In this document: positions 33,890 through 44,505 of the stretch, in pieces
Numbering within the stretch: the first letter of the stretch is position 1
Layout of the letters: each line of letters opens with the position of its first letter
Assembly: GCA_963732415.1 (NCBI GenBank)
Contig: CAVSZK010000007.1
Location: forward strand, 1-64,000
Length of the DNA stretch: 64,000 bases
Reading direction: 5' to 3'
Origin: RPQJ01 sp963732415
GTDB lineage: Bacteria > Pseudomonadota > Gammaproteobacteria > Steroidobacterales > Steroidobacteraceae
Position numbers and translations under genes: made by a program
Notes under the pieces: generated by a model
Databases searched by the model: none
Told to the model about the DNA's origin: nothing
What the model saw: the letters and a program-made list of their open reading frames with translations, nothing else

Positions 33890-35371
33890 ATGACCGGCCT
33901 GTCCCCAATCGACCAGGCATTCTTCGCGCTCGAAACCGCCGAGCGGCCGATGAACGTGGGCGTGCTGTTCGTGCTGCCCTCGACTGGTAGCACGCCGGGT
34001 CGGTTCGCCGATCACCTCGTCGCGCGGATGCTCCGGTGCCCGGTCGGCCCACCATTCAACGCCAGGCTGAGACCCGGGCTATTCAGGCCGCTGCTGTCGC
34101 TTGAAGCGGACGAGCGGATGGATGCGAGCCGACAGGTACACCGGCACCGCCTGCCGCGCGGCAGCGACCTCGACCAGTTGTACAGGAAAGTCTGCGCGAT
34201 CCATGTACGCCTGCTGCCCCGCGATCAACCGCTGTGGCAGATGCACGTGTTCACTGGCCTGCCCGACGGGCGGATCGCGCTCTACTTCAAGACCCATCAC
34301 GGTCTCATCGATGGCATCGGTTTTATTCGCGTCGTGACTGGCGTGGTATCGCCGTCGAAGGCGGCCCGCGAGCCACGAGCCATCTGGGAGGGACTGCCCG
34401 TTGCACCCGTACGCAATGGCGCACGCAAGGGCGCCGCGGTTTCCGGTGATGCGATCTCCGTCGAGGGCCTGATCGGGATGGCGCGCGAGGCCGCTGCAGC
34501 GCTCGGCGACCTGGCGCGCATCTTCTATGGCCAGTCCCAGCGAGGCGTCGGGCGCAGTCACGGACTGGCGGTGCCGTTCATGGAGACACCGAACGTTCTT
34601 CGCACCGCGCCATCGCCGAACCGGGTGCTGGCGCACTGCAGCTTCCCGTTGAGCCGCGCGCGCGCCATTGCCCGTCGCGGCAAGGGCAAGATCAACGATG
34701 TAATGCTGGCAGCGGTTGATGTCGCACTGAACCGCTACCTCGAGGAACGCGGAACTCCGCCCGATGCCCCGCTGGTCGCCGATGTGCCTGTCGCGCTGGC
34801 CGATCACGTCGGTGCGGGCAACCGCATCACCATCCTGCAGGTACCGATGGGGAGGCCCGGATCGACACCGACCGAGCGCCTGGCCGAGATCATCCGCGAG
34901 ACGCGCGAGATGAAACACGTCGTCGGTACGGTTTCCGGCAGCAGCCTCGCGCTCTACTCGATCCTGGGGCACACCGCGGCAAGTACCTTCGAGTCGCTGG
35001 GGCTCTCGCAGTCGCCGCTGCTCGCCAATGTCGTGATCTCCAATCCGGCGGGACTCGAGCGGCGCGTGTACTTCAACGGCGCCCCGGTCGAACTCGCGCT
35101 GCCGGTGTCCGTGGTCGGTCACCAGCAGGTGCTGAACGTGACCGTGACCACCTACGTCGATCAACTGCACGTAACGCTGATGGCGCAGCGCGAGGCGATC
35201 CCGGACGTTCGAAGGCTCGCCGAATACGTCGAAGATGCCGTTCGGCGACTGTACGCGCAGACTTCCGCAGCCGCGCGCCAGCGCAGGCCGCGCGGCAAGC
35301 CAGGGCGGGCGAGTGGTGGCCGCGGCAGGACGCCTGGCGGGAAAAAGACCGGGACCAGTCGCAAGAGCTGA
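33890..35371 (+). CDS. Wax ester synthase/diacylglycerol acyltransferase (WS/DGAT), copy 1
   Basis: A 493-residue bifunctional WS/DGAT-type acyltransferase. The catalytic HHGLIDG is at residues 136-142, and the C-terminal segment has the NVVISNPAGLERRVYFNGAPV pattern (the PLW/ND and N-x-P region of the family). It uses acyl-CoA to esterify a fatty alcohol or diacylglycerol. The tail (~455-493) is basic, Arg/Lys/Gly rich. It lies 78 bp beyond the SDR operon, in the same direction, and is convergent with the RND operon. Confidence 0.9.
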   Translation: MTGLSPIDQAFFALETAERPMNVGVLFVLPSTGSTPGRFADHLVARMLRCPVGPPFNARLRPGLFRPLLSLEADERMDASRQVHRHRLPRGSDLDQLYRKVCAIHVRLLPRDQPLWQMHVFTGLPDGRIALYFKTHHGLIDGIGFIRVVTGVVSPSKAAREPRAIWEGLPVAPVRNGARKGAAVSGDAISVEGLIGMAREAAAALGDLARIFYGQSQRGVGRSHGLAVPFMETPNVLRTAPSPNRVLAHCSFPLSRARAIARRGKGKINDVMLAAVDVALNRYLEERGTPPDAPLVADVPVALADHVGAGNRITILQVPMGRPGSTPTERLAEIIRETREMKHVVGTVSGSSLALYSILGHTAASTFESLGLSQSPLLANVVISNPAGLERRVYFNGAPVELALPVSVVGHQQVLNVTVTTYVDQLHVTLMAQREAIPDVRRLAEYVEDAVRRLYAQTSAAARQRRPRGKPGRASGGRGRTPGGKKTGTSRKS

Positions 35372-35400
35372 ACGCGCAGGGCCGATCCAGCCTGGAAAGG

Positions 35401-35446
35401 CAAAAAAAGCGGGGCGCTCCAGCGATCTCTCGCACAGGGCGCCCCG
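35401..35446 (-). terminator. Rho-independent terminator of the DUF1302-RND operon
   Basis: An 8-bp stem (CGGGGCGC at 35410-35417 pairing with 35439-35446) is followed on the minus strand by seven T residues (complement of 35402-35408). It lies about 105 bp beyond the RND exporter stop and is well placed to end that operon. Confidence 0.75.
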
Positions 35447-35549
35447 GCACTCGGGTCACTTCCGATGCGCCGCTCGGGCGGCGATTCTTCTTGTTATCGA
35501 AAAACCGACAAACGGAAGGCTGCGCGGCCGACGGCCGGCCGCGCGTGCG

Positions 35550-37973
35550 TCACGCGTTTGCCGCCGCCTTCTTGTGCACCGCCGAGGTCGGCAGCAGGAA
35601 ATACGACAGCGCCGGGATGAGTATCAACGCACCCAGCATGTTCCACAGGAACATGAAGGCGAGCAGGATGCCCATGTCGGCCTGGAACTTGATCGGCGAC
35701 CAGGCCCAGGTGATCACGCCCGCGGCCAGCGTGAATCCCACCAGCGCGACGATCCGCCCGGTGAACGACAGCGCCGCGCGGTAAGCCTCCGGCAGCGACA
35801 TCCCGTCCCGCTGGCCGTGCAACTGCACCGAAAGCAGGTATAGCGCGTAGTCCACGCCGATGCCGACGCCGAGCGCGATGACCGGCAGCGTCGCCACCTT
35901 GACGCCGATGCCGAGCACCACCATCAGCGCCTCGCAGAGCACCGAGGTGAGCGCCAGCGGCAGCAGCGCCACCAGAACCGCGCGCCAGCTGCGGAATGCG
36001 ATCAGGCACAGGATCGACACGGTGCCATAGATGTACATCAGCATCTTGAGCCAGGCCTCGCGAACCACCTGGTTGACCGCGGCCTCGATGCCGGCGATGC
36101 CGGCCGCCGGAAGCAGTTCGACGTCGGCAGTCGGGTTGTCGGCGATGAACTTCTCGACCGTCGTGGAAACAGTCTCCAGCGTCGCGGCCTTGTGATCCTT
36201 GAGGTAGGCGATCACCGGCATCACCGAGCATTCGACGTTGGTAAGGTCCGGCGTGTTCTGGATCGCCTGCTGCGCACCGTAGTTCAGCACGTCCTGGTTA
36301 CGGGAAAGCGTGTACCACTTGGCCGTGCCCTCGAAGGTCGCGGCAGTAATCTGCTTGACGATATCGGCGAGCGATACCGTGGCCTGCACCTCGGGAAGCT
36401 GCTGCAGCTGCCAGCCGAGCCGGTCCGCCAGCTGGAGGGTCGCGTACCGCGTGCAGGCCTCGACCGGCGTCTTGACGATGATGGCGAACACGTCCGACGA
36501 CAGCGAGAAATGCGAAGTGATGTACGCGTTGTCGATGTTGTAGCGCGAATTGGGGCGCAACTCGGGTGCGCCCGGGTCGAGGTCGCCGATCTGCAGGTCC
36601 TTGGAGACGAAGTGGCCCGCGATACCGAGCGCCAGCGCCACGAGGATGGCGGTCGCCGCCCAGGCGCGACTGGTCGCGAAGTGATTGAAGAACGCCCATA
36701 CGCCCTTGGTACCGACGCCCTGCTCTTCCTGCTTCAGGCTGCGCATCGCGGCCTTCTTGCTCACGCCCGTGACGGACAGGATCACCGGCAGCAGGATGAG
36801 GTTGGTAAAGAGCAGGATGCAGACGCCGATCGTGGCGGCGATCGCGAGTTCCCGGATCGCGGGAATCGGGATAAGCAGCAGCACCGCGAAACCCGCGGCG
36901 CCGTTCAGCAGTGCCGTGACGCCGGCGACGAAGAGGCGCCGGAACGTGTAGCGGGCCGCCACCAGCGTGACCGTCCCGCGTCCCACGTCCTGCTGGATGC
37001 CGTTCATCTTCTGCGCGCCGTGCGACACGCCGATCGCGAAGATCAGGAACGGCACCAGCACGGAGAACGGGTCGAGCCCCAGGCCCAGCAGGTGCAGGAT
37101 GCCGATCTGCCAGACGACCGCGATCAACGAACACAGCAGCACCACCGACGTGCTGCGCACGCAGCGGGTGAACGAGAACAGGATCGCGGCCGCGATCAGG
37201 ATCGCGACGCCGAAATACATCATGACCTGCAGGATGCCGTCGAGCAGCGAGCCGATGAGCTTCGCGAACCCGATGACCCTCACCTTGTACTTGCCGTCGG
37301 CGGTTTCGTACTTGTCGCGAATGTTCTTTTCGATCGCCCGGGACAGCTCCCAGTAGTCGATCGGTTCGCCGGTAGCCGAATCGCGGTCCAGCAGCGGCAC
37401 GATGATCATCGCCGACTTGTAGTCGTTGGCAACCAGGTTGCCGACCAGCCCCGCCTTCGCGATGTTCTGCTTCAGCGTTTCGACGCTCTCAGGGGAACCA
37501 TCGTAGGTGGTGGGCATCACCGGTCCGCCCGCGAAACCTTCCTCGGTGACCTCGTTGTAGCGGACCACCGGCATCCATATGGACTTGACCCAGGCGCGGT
37601 CCACGCCCGGCGTCAGGAAGGCCTCGTCGTTTACGTTTTTCAGTGTCTCCAGGTATTCAGGGTCGAAAATGTCGCCCTGCGTGTTCTCGACCACGATACG
37701 CAGCGTATTGCCGAGGCCGCGCAGCTGGCTCTGGTTGGCGAGGAAATTCTGGATGTACGGGTGGCCGATCGGGAGCATCTTCGCGTAGCTCGCGTTGAGG
37801 CTCACGCTCACCGCCGAGTAGCCCAGCACCAGCGTCACCACCAGGCAGGCCAGCATCACGAACAGGCGGTTGTTGAAGATCAGGCGTTCGAGCTTGATCC
37901 CCGAATTGAGGTCGAAGTCCTTGAGGTCGCGTACGACCGGCATCGCTTCGATGTTTGTCGTCGGTGCTGCCAT
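35550..37973 (-). CDS. RND-superfamily (MMPL-type) exporter
   Basis: An 807-residue inner-membrane protein with 12 predicted helices in two sterol-sensing-domain-like halves (first helix at about 37-57, then a large periplasmic loop to ~235). Features include IAIGVSHGAQKMNGIQQDVGRG (conserved cytoplasmic region after TM4) and the second half GVGIGVDYALYLLSVQLHGQRDGM. Such proteins export hydrophobic lipids or sterol-like compounds using the proton gradient. It is last of the four-gene minus-strand unit with DUF1302, DUF1329 and Ycf48-like genes, followed by a good terminator. Confidence 0.9.
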   Translation of the reverse strand: MAAPTTNIEAMPVVRDLKDFDLNSGIKLERLIFNNRLFVMLACLVVTLVLGYSAVSVSLNASYAKMLPIGHPYIQNFLANQSQLRGLGNTLRIVVENTQGDIFDPEYLETLKNVNDEAFLTPGVDRAWVKSIWMPVVRYNEVTEEGFAGGPVMPTTYDGSPESVETLKQNIAKAGLVGNLVANDYKSAMIIVPLLDRDSATGEPIDYWELSRAIEKNIRDKYETADGKYKVRVIGFAKLIGSLLDGILQVMMYFGVAILIAAAILFSFTRCVRSTSVVLLCSLIAVVWQIGILHLLGLGLDPFSVLVPFLIFAIGVSHGAQKMNGIQQDVGRGTVTLVAARYTFRRLFVAGVTALLNGAAGFAVLLLIPIPAIRELAIAATIGVCILLFTNLILLPVILSVTGVSKKAAMRSLKQEEQGVGTKGVWAFFNHFATSRAWAATAILVALALGIAGHFVSKDLQIGDLDPGAPELRPNSRYNIDNAYITSHFSLSSDVFAIIVKTPVEACTRYATLQLADRLGWQLQQLPEVQATVSLADIVKQITAATFEGTAKWYTLSRNQDVLNYGAQQAIQNTPDLTNVECSVMPVIAYLKDHKAATLETVSTTVEKFIADNPTADVELLPAAGIAGIEAAVNQVVREAWLKMLMYIYGTVSILCLIAFRSWRAVLVALLPLALTSVLCEALMVVLGIGVKVATLPVIALGVGIGVDYALYLLSVQLHGQRDGMSLPEAYRAALSFTGRIVALVGFTLAAGVITWAWSPIKFQADMGILLAFMFLWNMLGALILIPALSYFLLPTSAVHKKAAANA

Positions 37974-37998
37974 CGTGTGGTCCTGGGGTATTCGTGTA

Positions 37999-39111
37999 TC
38001 AGGGCTGCGGCGCTGCGCCGGGCGTGACGATCAGTGCGCCGAACGGTCCCGTAATGCCGAGTTTCCCGTCGCCGGCATTGATGACGTCGGTCACCGGAAT
38101 CGTTTTCGGCATGTCGACCGCGGCAAACGTCAGGCCGCCGTCCTTGGTCATGGCCAGGCGGCCGGAATTATCCGCGATGACCACCACGCCCGGGCCAAGC
38201 GTTGCGCCGGCGACGATCGTGCTCCGCAGCTGGCTGTGGATTTTTTCCCAGGTCGCCCCGGCGTCGGCGCTGCGGAAAAGGTTGCCCTTGAGCCCGAAGG
38301 TCAGCACGGCGTCGCCCGCGTCCACCACGGCGAACAGGCTGCCAGCGTAGTCCACCGGCACGGCGACGAACTTCATCGCCTCGCGGTCCAGTCTGAAGAA
38401 CGTCCCCTGCTCGCCCGACATGAATACGTTGCCGGCGGCCGGCCGGATCGAATACAGGTTCATGAACTGGGGATTCGGCACCCTGTCGAACCAGGACTGC
38501 CACGTGGCGCCGCCATCGCTGGTGGCGAAGATCAGGTTGTAGGCACCGATCACGAAACCCGTTGTCTCGTTCTCGAACCAGACGTCCAGGAATGGCTTGT
38601 CGGCGCCCATTTCCACGTTGCGCTGGGCCTCGACTTCGAGGGCCTTCAGCTCCTCCGAATCGGGACTTGCGGCGAGCTTGGCCTGGATGTCCTTCAACAG
38701 CAGGTCGTTGGCCATGGGGCCATCCAGCTGCTTCGTCCAGGTTGCACCGCCGTCGGTGGATGCCAGCACCACGCCGTCGTGGCCCACTGCCCAGCCGTGC
38801 GTGGCGTTCGCGAACCACACCGCCGTGAGGTCCGAACTTACCGGCACCTTGCCCTGGGTCCAGGTCTGACCGCCATCGGCGGTAACCACGATGTGGCCGC
38901 GCGGACCGACCGCGACGAACTTGTCGCCCGCCCTCGCCATGCCGATCAGGAGCCGTTTTGGTGCCAGCGCGGATTCCATCGCGGGACGGTCGAGCACGTC
39001 GGTGCCCGACGACTTGGGGCCGCTGCCGGCGGATTCTCCCGCGGCGATGGCCGCGTTGCCAACGAAGAGCGCGGCTGCGACCGCCGCAATAGCCGCATAT
39101 CGACTGAGCAT
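37999..39111 (-). CDS. Ycf48-like beta-propeller exported protein
   Basis: A 370-residue protein with a signal peptide (MLSRYAAIAAVAAALFVGNAAIA). The mature part has repeated BNR/Ycf48-style units ending in SxDGGxTW or similar (TADGGQTWTQG, STDGGATWTKQ, TSDGGATWQSW, SADAGATWEKI), giving a beta-propeller. In this type of cluster it is believed to sit in the periplasm beside an RND transporter, as a scaffold or adaptor; this is inference. It lies 25 bp ahead of the RND gene. GGGGGAG precedes the ATG. Confidence 0.87.
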   Translation of the reverse strand: MLSRYAAIAAVAAALFVGNAAIAAGESAGSGPKSSGTDVLDRPAMESALAPKRLLIGMARAGDKFVAVGPRGHIVVTADGGQTWTQGKVPVSSDLTAVWFANATHGWAVGHDGVVLASTDGGATWTKQLDGPMANDLLLKDIQAKLAASPDSEELKALEVEAQRNVEMGADKPFLDVWFENETTGFVIGAYNLIFATSDGGATWQSWFDRVPNPQFMNLYSIRPAAGNVFMSGEQGTFFRLDREAMKFVAVPVDYAGSLFAVVDAGDAVLTFGLKGNLFRSADAGATWEKIHSQLRSTIVAGATLGPGVVVIADNSGRLAMTKDGGLTFAAVDMPKTIPVTDVINAGDGKLGITGPFGALIVTPGAAPQP

Positions 39112-39178
39112 CGTCTCCCCCGTCCCCGACTTGAACTGATGCCGGCCGGCTCAGGAACCGATCCGGCCAGGCGAAGAA

Positions 39179-39204
39179 GGCGCCCGGCGTCATGGCCGGG
39201 CGCC
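39179..39204 (-). terminator. 10-bp perfect hairpin between DUF1329 and Ycf48-like genes
   Basis: GGCGCCCGGC at 39179-39188 pairs exactly with 39195-39204 across a 6-base loop, 9 bases past the DUF1329 stop. On the minus strand TTCTTCG follows. It may partially terminate or stabilise the 5' portion of the operon mRNA, raising DUF1302/DUF1329 relative to the downstream genes. Confidence 0.5.
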
Positions 39205-39213
39205 CTCATGTCA

Positions 39214-40575
39214 TCAGCGGATACCGGCGCCAGCCAATGCGTCCGGCTTCCAGTCACGTGACGGGAAAGCGCCAACGTACTTGATGCCCCAGTACTGGCC
39301 GCAGTTGCCCTGCGACGCGTACAGGCCGGCATTCAGGTCCACGGTCGACTGCAGCGAGATGTTCAGCACCTTGGCATCATAGGAGAACGCCGTGTAGCCG
39401 TACGTGCCCTTGAACAGTTCACCGCGCGCGTCGTACTGGTCGGATGCGTGGGCGACCCAGCTGTCCTCGTCGTAGTAGAAGATGCGCTTGTGGTAGATGT
39501 GACGCTTGCCGGGCTTCAGCGTGGCCTCGACCACCCAGACGCGATGCAGCTCCCAGCGGATCATGTCCGGGTTCATGAACTTCGGCGTCGTCATCTGCTT
39601 TTCGGTGGTCTGCTGCGCGATTGGCCTGTACACGTTGTACGGGATCAGCATTTCGCGCTTGCCGACCAGCTTGAAGTCGAACCGGTCCTGCGGGCCGTTG
39701 TAGACGAACGCGTCGTCATACGTCGCGGCACCGGCGGTGCCGGGGTTCGGCGTGTCGCAGCAGATGTCCGGCGCGAGCTTCACACGGCGCTGGCCAGGCA
39801 GGTACTGCCAGGCCTTGCGGCCCTGCACCAGCGGGTTCGCGTAGTCGATGACCAGCAGCGACTCACCGGCACGGCGAGCCGGCGCGGAATACTCCTGCTT
39901 GATGAACCAGATCGGGCTGTCACCCTTGATCACCGTGTCCATGTTCACCGGGTCGAAGATCGGGAACTCCTGGGTGCTGTAACCCGTGGCCGACAGCGTG
40001 GCCCGGCCCGTGGAGTCGACGTTGAACGCATCGTACTTGCAGATGGTCGCCACGCCCGCGTAACGCATGATGTGATTCCACATCACCTCGTTGCCGGTCT
40101 TCGGGATCGGGAACGGATAGCCCGGCAGCGCGCCTTCCATGCCGAGGCCGTCATTCACCGACTTGGCGGTGACAGCGTTCTTCGCGGTGTTCTGCAGGAT
40201 CTTTTCCGGGTAGTTCACCGGGCGATGGGTCGGATACACGTCCACGCGATATTCGGGATACCGCTTCAGCAGCGTGTAGGTGACGCCGGTCAGCTGCGCC
40301 TTGTACTGGTCGGCATTGGCACCGGTGATCACCAGCCGCGGCTTGTCGGCCGCAAACGGATCGGGACGCCAGCCCTCGCCCGGCTTGAAGCCGGCCGGAA
40401 TCTTGGTCAGGCCACCGGTCCACTCCGGGATCGTACCCTCCTTGTTGCCGGCCTTCTCGGCGCCGATCGGCGTCAGGCTCTTGCCGAGCTGGGCCGCTTC
40501 TTCAGGCGAGACCGCCGCCAGCGCCGAGGCGCTCATTACCGCGAGCGTCGCCGTAATCAGTGTCTTGCGAATCAT
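39214..40575 (-). CDS. DUF1329 exported protein (predicted outer-membrane lipid carrier)
   Basis: A 453-residue protein with a signal peptide ending near ALA. The mature start AVSPEEAAQLGKSLTPIGAEKAGNKEGTIPEWTGG is the DUF1329 hallmark; YEDSWVAHASDQYDARGELFKGTYGYTAFSYDAK is near the end. DUF1329 folds are thought to resemble LolB-type lipid-binding proteins and travel with DUF1302 and RND exporters. Start 40575 has GAGGAA 7 bases upstream; an alternative ATG at 40590 would overlap the DUF1302 stop (TGATG) but adds five residues to the signal. Confidence 0.88.
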   Translation of the reverse strand: MIRKTLITATLAVMSASALAAVSPEEAAQLGKSLTPIGAEKAGNKEGTIPEWTGGLTKIPAGFKPGEGWRPDPFAADKPRLVITGANADQYKAQLTGVTYTLLKRYPEYRVDVYPTHRPVNYPEKILQNTAKNAVTAKSVNDGLGMEGALPGYPFPIPKTGNEVMWNHIMRYAGVATICKYDAFNVDSTGRATLSATGYSTQEFPIFDPVNMDTVIKGDSPIWFIKQEYSAPARRAGESLLVIDYANPLVQGRKAWQYLPGQRRVKLAPDICCDTPNPGTAGAATYDDAFVYNGPQDRFDFKLVGKREMLIPYNVYRPIAQQTTEKQMTTPKFMNPDMIRWELHRVWVVEATLKPGKRHIYHKRIFYYDEDSWVAHASDQYDARGELFKGTYGYTAFSYDAKVLNISLQSTVDLNAGLYASQGNCGQYWGIKYVGAFPSRDWKPDALAGAGIR

Positions 40576-40589
40576 GTTTCGATTCCTCA

Positions 40590-42566
40590 TCAGAAGGTCG
40601 CCTTGAACGTGAGCGCGATGAAGTCGCGGTCGCTAACGATGGCATTGGTGCCGTTGAAGACCGAGACAGCATTGCCGTTGTACGGCTGGCCGTTGGGCGG
40701 CGCGCAGGTCGCCACTGCCTCGTTCTTGCAATTCGAGTAGTCACCGTAGAAGCCAACGTACTTCAGGTCCATGCGGTAGCGCTGGTTGAAGTCGAGCGCG
40801 ATGCCGAGCCCGAAGCTGCCGGCGCCGTCCTGGCCGCCCGCGGTGACCGCGGAATTGCCCGAGATGCCCTGCGCCCAGGAGATCGGCGCGAGAAGGTCGA
40901 CGCCCGGCGCCACCTGGAACCAGGTCGGCGTGAAGCTGAACGCCAGGCCGAAGTAGTTCTTGTCGACCGCGTCGATGAACTTGTACGCCCCCCACTCGCC
41001 AGGCTTGGCCGAGCGGCCCTTGAACACTGCCTCGTTCTGGTTCACGTCCAGCCAGGTCATCCAGGTGAGTTCCGCGGCCCAGCTCGCCGTATCCCAGATC
41101 GACTCGCCCATGACGCCGAGCAGGTTCACAAGGCCGTGCATCGTGTCGCCCTTCGCCCCCGGGGTGTCGTTCTTCGTAAGGTTTTCGAGCGCGACGGATC
41201 CCGGAGGCGCCTGGCCGGCGGTGATCAATGCCTGGGGCACCGCGTACACCGGATCACTCAACAGCGGCATGTCCATGCGGTAGCTGAGTTCGGCGCCAAG
41301 GCTCATGCCGCCGATATTCTTCGACAGGCTCACGCCAAAAATGTCGATGTCACTGCCGTAGGCGAGGTTGTACTCGCCGTACTTGCCGTACTGCACGAAT
41401 TCAGCAGGAGTGACCGCACTCGTGTTGTAGCTGAGGACGCAGGCCGCCGGGTTGGTCGCGCCGAGCGGGATGCCGCCAATGGCGACACAAGTGGCTGGCG
41501 GCAGCACCTGGGTCGCAATGCCTGGCTTCACGACCTGCTGCGGCTGCATGTCGTAGGTGCGGCGATAGTAGAAGCCGATGGTCGCGTCTGCCCAGTCCGG
41601 GTCCCAGCGAACGGCCAGCCCATAGTTGCCCGAATTCTCATCCGGCGTAATCGCCTTGCCTTGCCACAGGCGCAACCACGGCTGTGCGCCCGGAAGTGCC
41701 CCGTACAACGGGTTCGCCGCCGCGATGACCGAATCGGCGCCCCACAGGGCCGCGTCCGATATGGACAGGTACGTACCCGACTCCGGGTAACGATAGGCCT
41801 GGTTGCTGAACTGCTGCCAGTTGAAGAAATACTGCAGCGCAACGTTGAGGTGGTCCGACACCTGCGAATTGACGTTGAAGCCGAGGCGCGGCCGGAACAG
41901 TTCCTTGGCCTCGGCGCCCGGTGTAGCCAATGCCTTCCATACGTCGATCGGGTTCTGAGAGTACGAGACGCCGTGGAAAGCACCACCGCTAAACAGGCTC
42001 TCTCCCCAGTACACGGTGGTCTGGCCGACCTTGACGTTGACCGGCGCATCGCCGACGTTGAACTGGCTGAAAACAAACCAGTCCATGAATTCGCCGGATG
42101 GGCCTTCCGCGTAGCGCTTCGAGTAGTCGGACAGCCCCAGCGTCGGCAAGCCACCACTCAGGGTGTTCTGCGTCGCGACCGAAGTGTTGTCCAGCGACTG
42201 GTAACCCGGATCCCACCAGCCGGCGGCCGACACGCGCGCACCGAGCATGCCCCACGATGGCTTCCACACCAGGTCCATCTCGCTGTAGACGTCGAATCGC
42301 GTCCAGATGCTGCCGGTGTTGAAGTTCCGGTTGCCGTCGTCGTAGTTCGGGTTGGCGAGCATGTCCTTGTTCTGGCCGGCAACACGATTGGCGATGTTGA
42401 GTCGCAACGTGTTGTCCCAGCGGAACGTGAGATCCTCTCCGCCGATATCGAATTCGTATGCTGCAGCCACTTGAGGCAACGCCAACGCAGTGGCCACGGC
42501 CATGCCGAGCACACTGTTCCTGAGCGCCACACCGCGCCGGACCGGACTGGTCACCAACTTGCTCAT
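40590..42566 (-). CDS. DUF1302 outer-membrane beta-barrel protein
   Basis: A 658-residue exported protein; signal peptide up to about AAAYEFD. The opening YEFDIGGEDLTFRWDNTLRLNIANRV is the DUF1302 signature. The remainder alternates amphipathic strands and ends in DFIALTFKATF with a terminal Phe, as in outer-membrane barrels. It is the first gene of the unit with DUF1329, Ycf48-like and RND, so it is a likely outer-membrane channel or receptor for the exported or imported hydrophobic compound. A GGGGGCTT sequence precedes the ATG. Confidence 0.88.
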   Translation of the reverse strand: MSKLVTSPVRRGVALRNSVLGMAVATALALPQVAAAYEFDIGGEDLTFRWDNTLRLNIANRVAGQNKDMLANPNYDDGNRNFNTGSIWTRFDVYSEMDLVWKPSWGMLGARVSAAGWWDPGYQSLDNTSVATQNTLSGGLPTLGLSDYSKRYAEGPSGEFMDWFVFSQFNVGDAPVNVKVGQTTVYWGESLFSGGAFHGVSYSQNPIDVWKALATPGAEAKELFRPRLGFNVNSQVSDHLNVALQYFFNWQQFSNQAYRYPESGTYLSISDAALWGADSVIAAANPLYGALPGAQPWLRLWQGKAITPDENSGNYGLAVRWDPDWADATIGFYYRRTYDMQPQQVVKPGIATQVLPPATCVAIGGIPLGATNPAACVLSYNTSAVTPAEFVQYGKYGEYNLAYGSDIDIFGVSLSKNIGGMSLGAELSYRMDMPLLSDPVYAVPQALITAGQAPPGSVALENLTKNDTPGAKGDTMHGLVNLLGVMGESIWDTASWAAELTWMTWLDVNQNEAVFKGRSAKPGEWGAYKFIDAVDKNYFGLAFSFTPTWFQVAPGVDLLAPISWAQGISGNSAVTAGGQDGAGSFGLGIALDFNQRYRMDLKYVGFYGDYSNCKNEAVATCAPPNGQPYNGNAVSVFNGTNAIVSDRDFIALTFKATF

Positions 42567-42674
42567 CGGAAGCCCCCGTATTTTTGGAGTCTGGAAATCC
42601 CGCACCCGACCGCAGGGCGGACAAGCGCATGGATGGATTATCGCGATAATGAAGTCCGTGTACATCCCCATTTA

Positions 42675-42692
42675 CCCCCCGACTTGGGGGGG
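42675..42692. promoter_or_regulatory. C-run/G-run palindrome in divergent promoter region (candidate operator)
   Basis: CCCCCC (42675-42680), GACTT, and GGGGGGG (42686-42692) lie in the 278-bp region between the divergent DUF1302 operon and acyl-CoA ligase gene. A similar element, CCCCC-N7-GGGGGGG, lies upstream of the LAL regulator (53346-53364). On the minus strand both begin CCCCCCCAA. It may be the binding site of that regulator. Confidence 0.4.
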
Positions 42693-42844
42693 AAGTTATG
42701 CTGTGGTGCAAAAAATACGATGACGCCGGTTTGACTCAAAGACGGCTTCCAACCGTGTTGCACCGGTGAGAACATCCGCATGGCCGGCGCTTGCCGGAAA
42801 ATACATACAAGGCGCCGCCCGCGGCGCGTCCTGGGGGGTAGGGC

Positions 42845-44472
<1,628 letters not shown>

Positions 44473-44479
<7 letters not shown>

Positions 44480-44497
44480 GTGCCTGGCACCTATTTT
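44473..44497. repeat. REP-like palindrome forming the acyl-CoA ligase stop
   Basis: AAAATAGGTGCC, a central T, and the exact reverse complement of the left arm span 25 bp. The left arm's AAATAG is the ligase's last Lys codon and stop (44474-44479). This is the same element as at 18612-18640. Confidence 0.85.
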
Positions 44498-44505
44498 ATT
44501 GCCGC

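Noticed and set aside
36192..38027. 611-codon plus-strand frame opposite the RND exporter
   Set aside because: Antisense to a clear 12-helix exporter; low-complexity Arg/Asp/His/Gln composition.
40560..42734. 724-codon plus-strand frame opposite the DUF1302 gene
   Set aside because: Antisense shadow of a strong barrel-protein gene; Arg/His/Val-rich, no motif, no Shine-Dalgarno.
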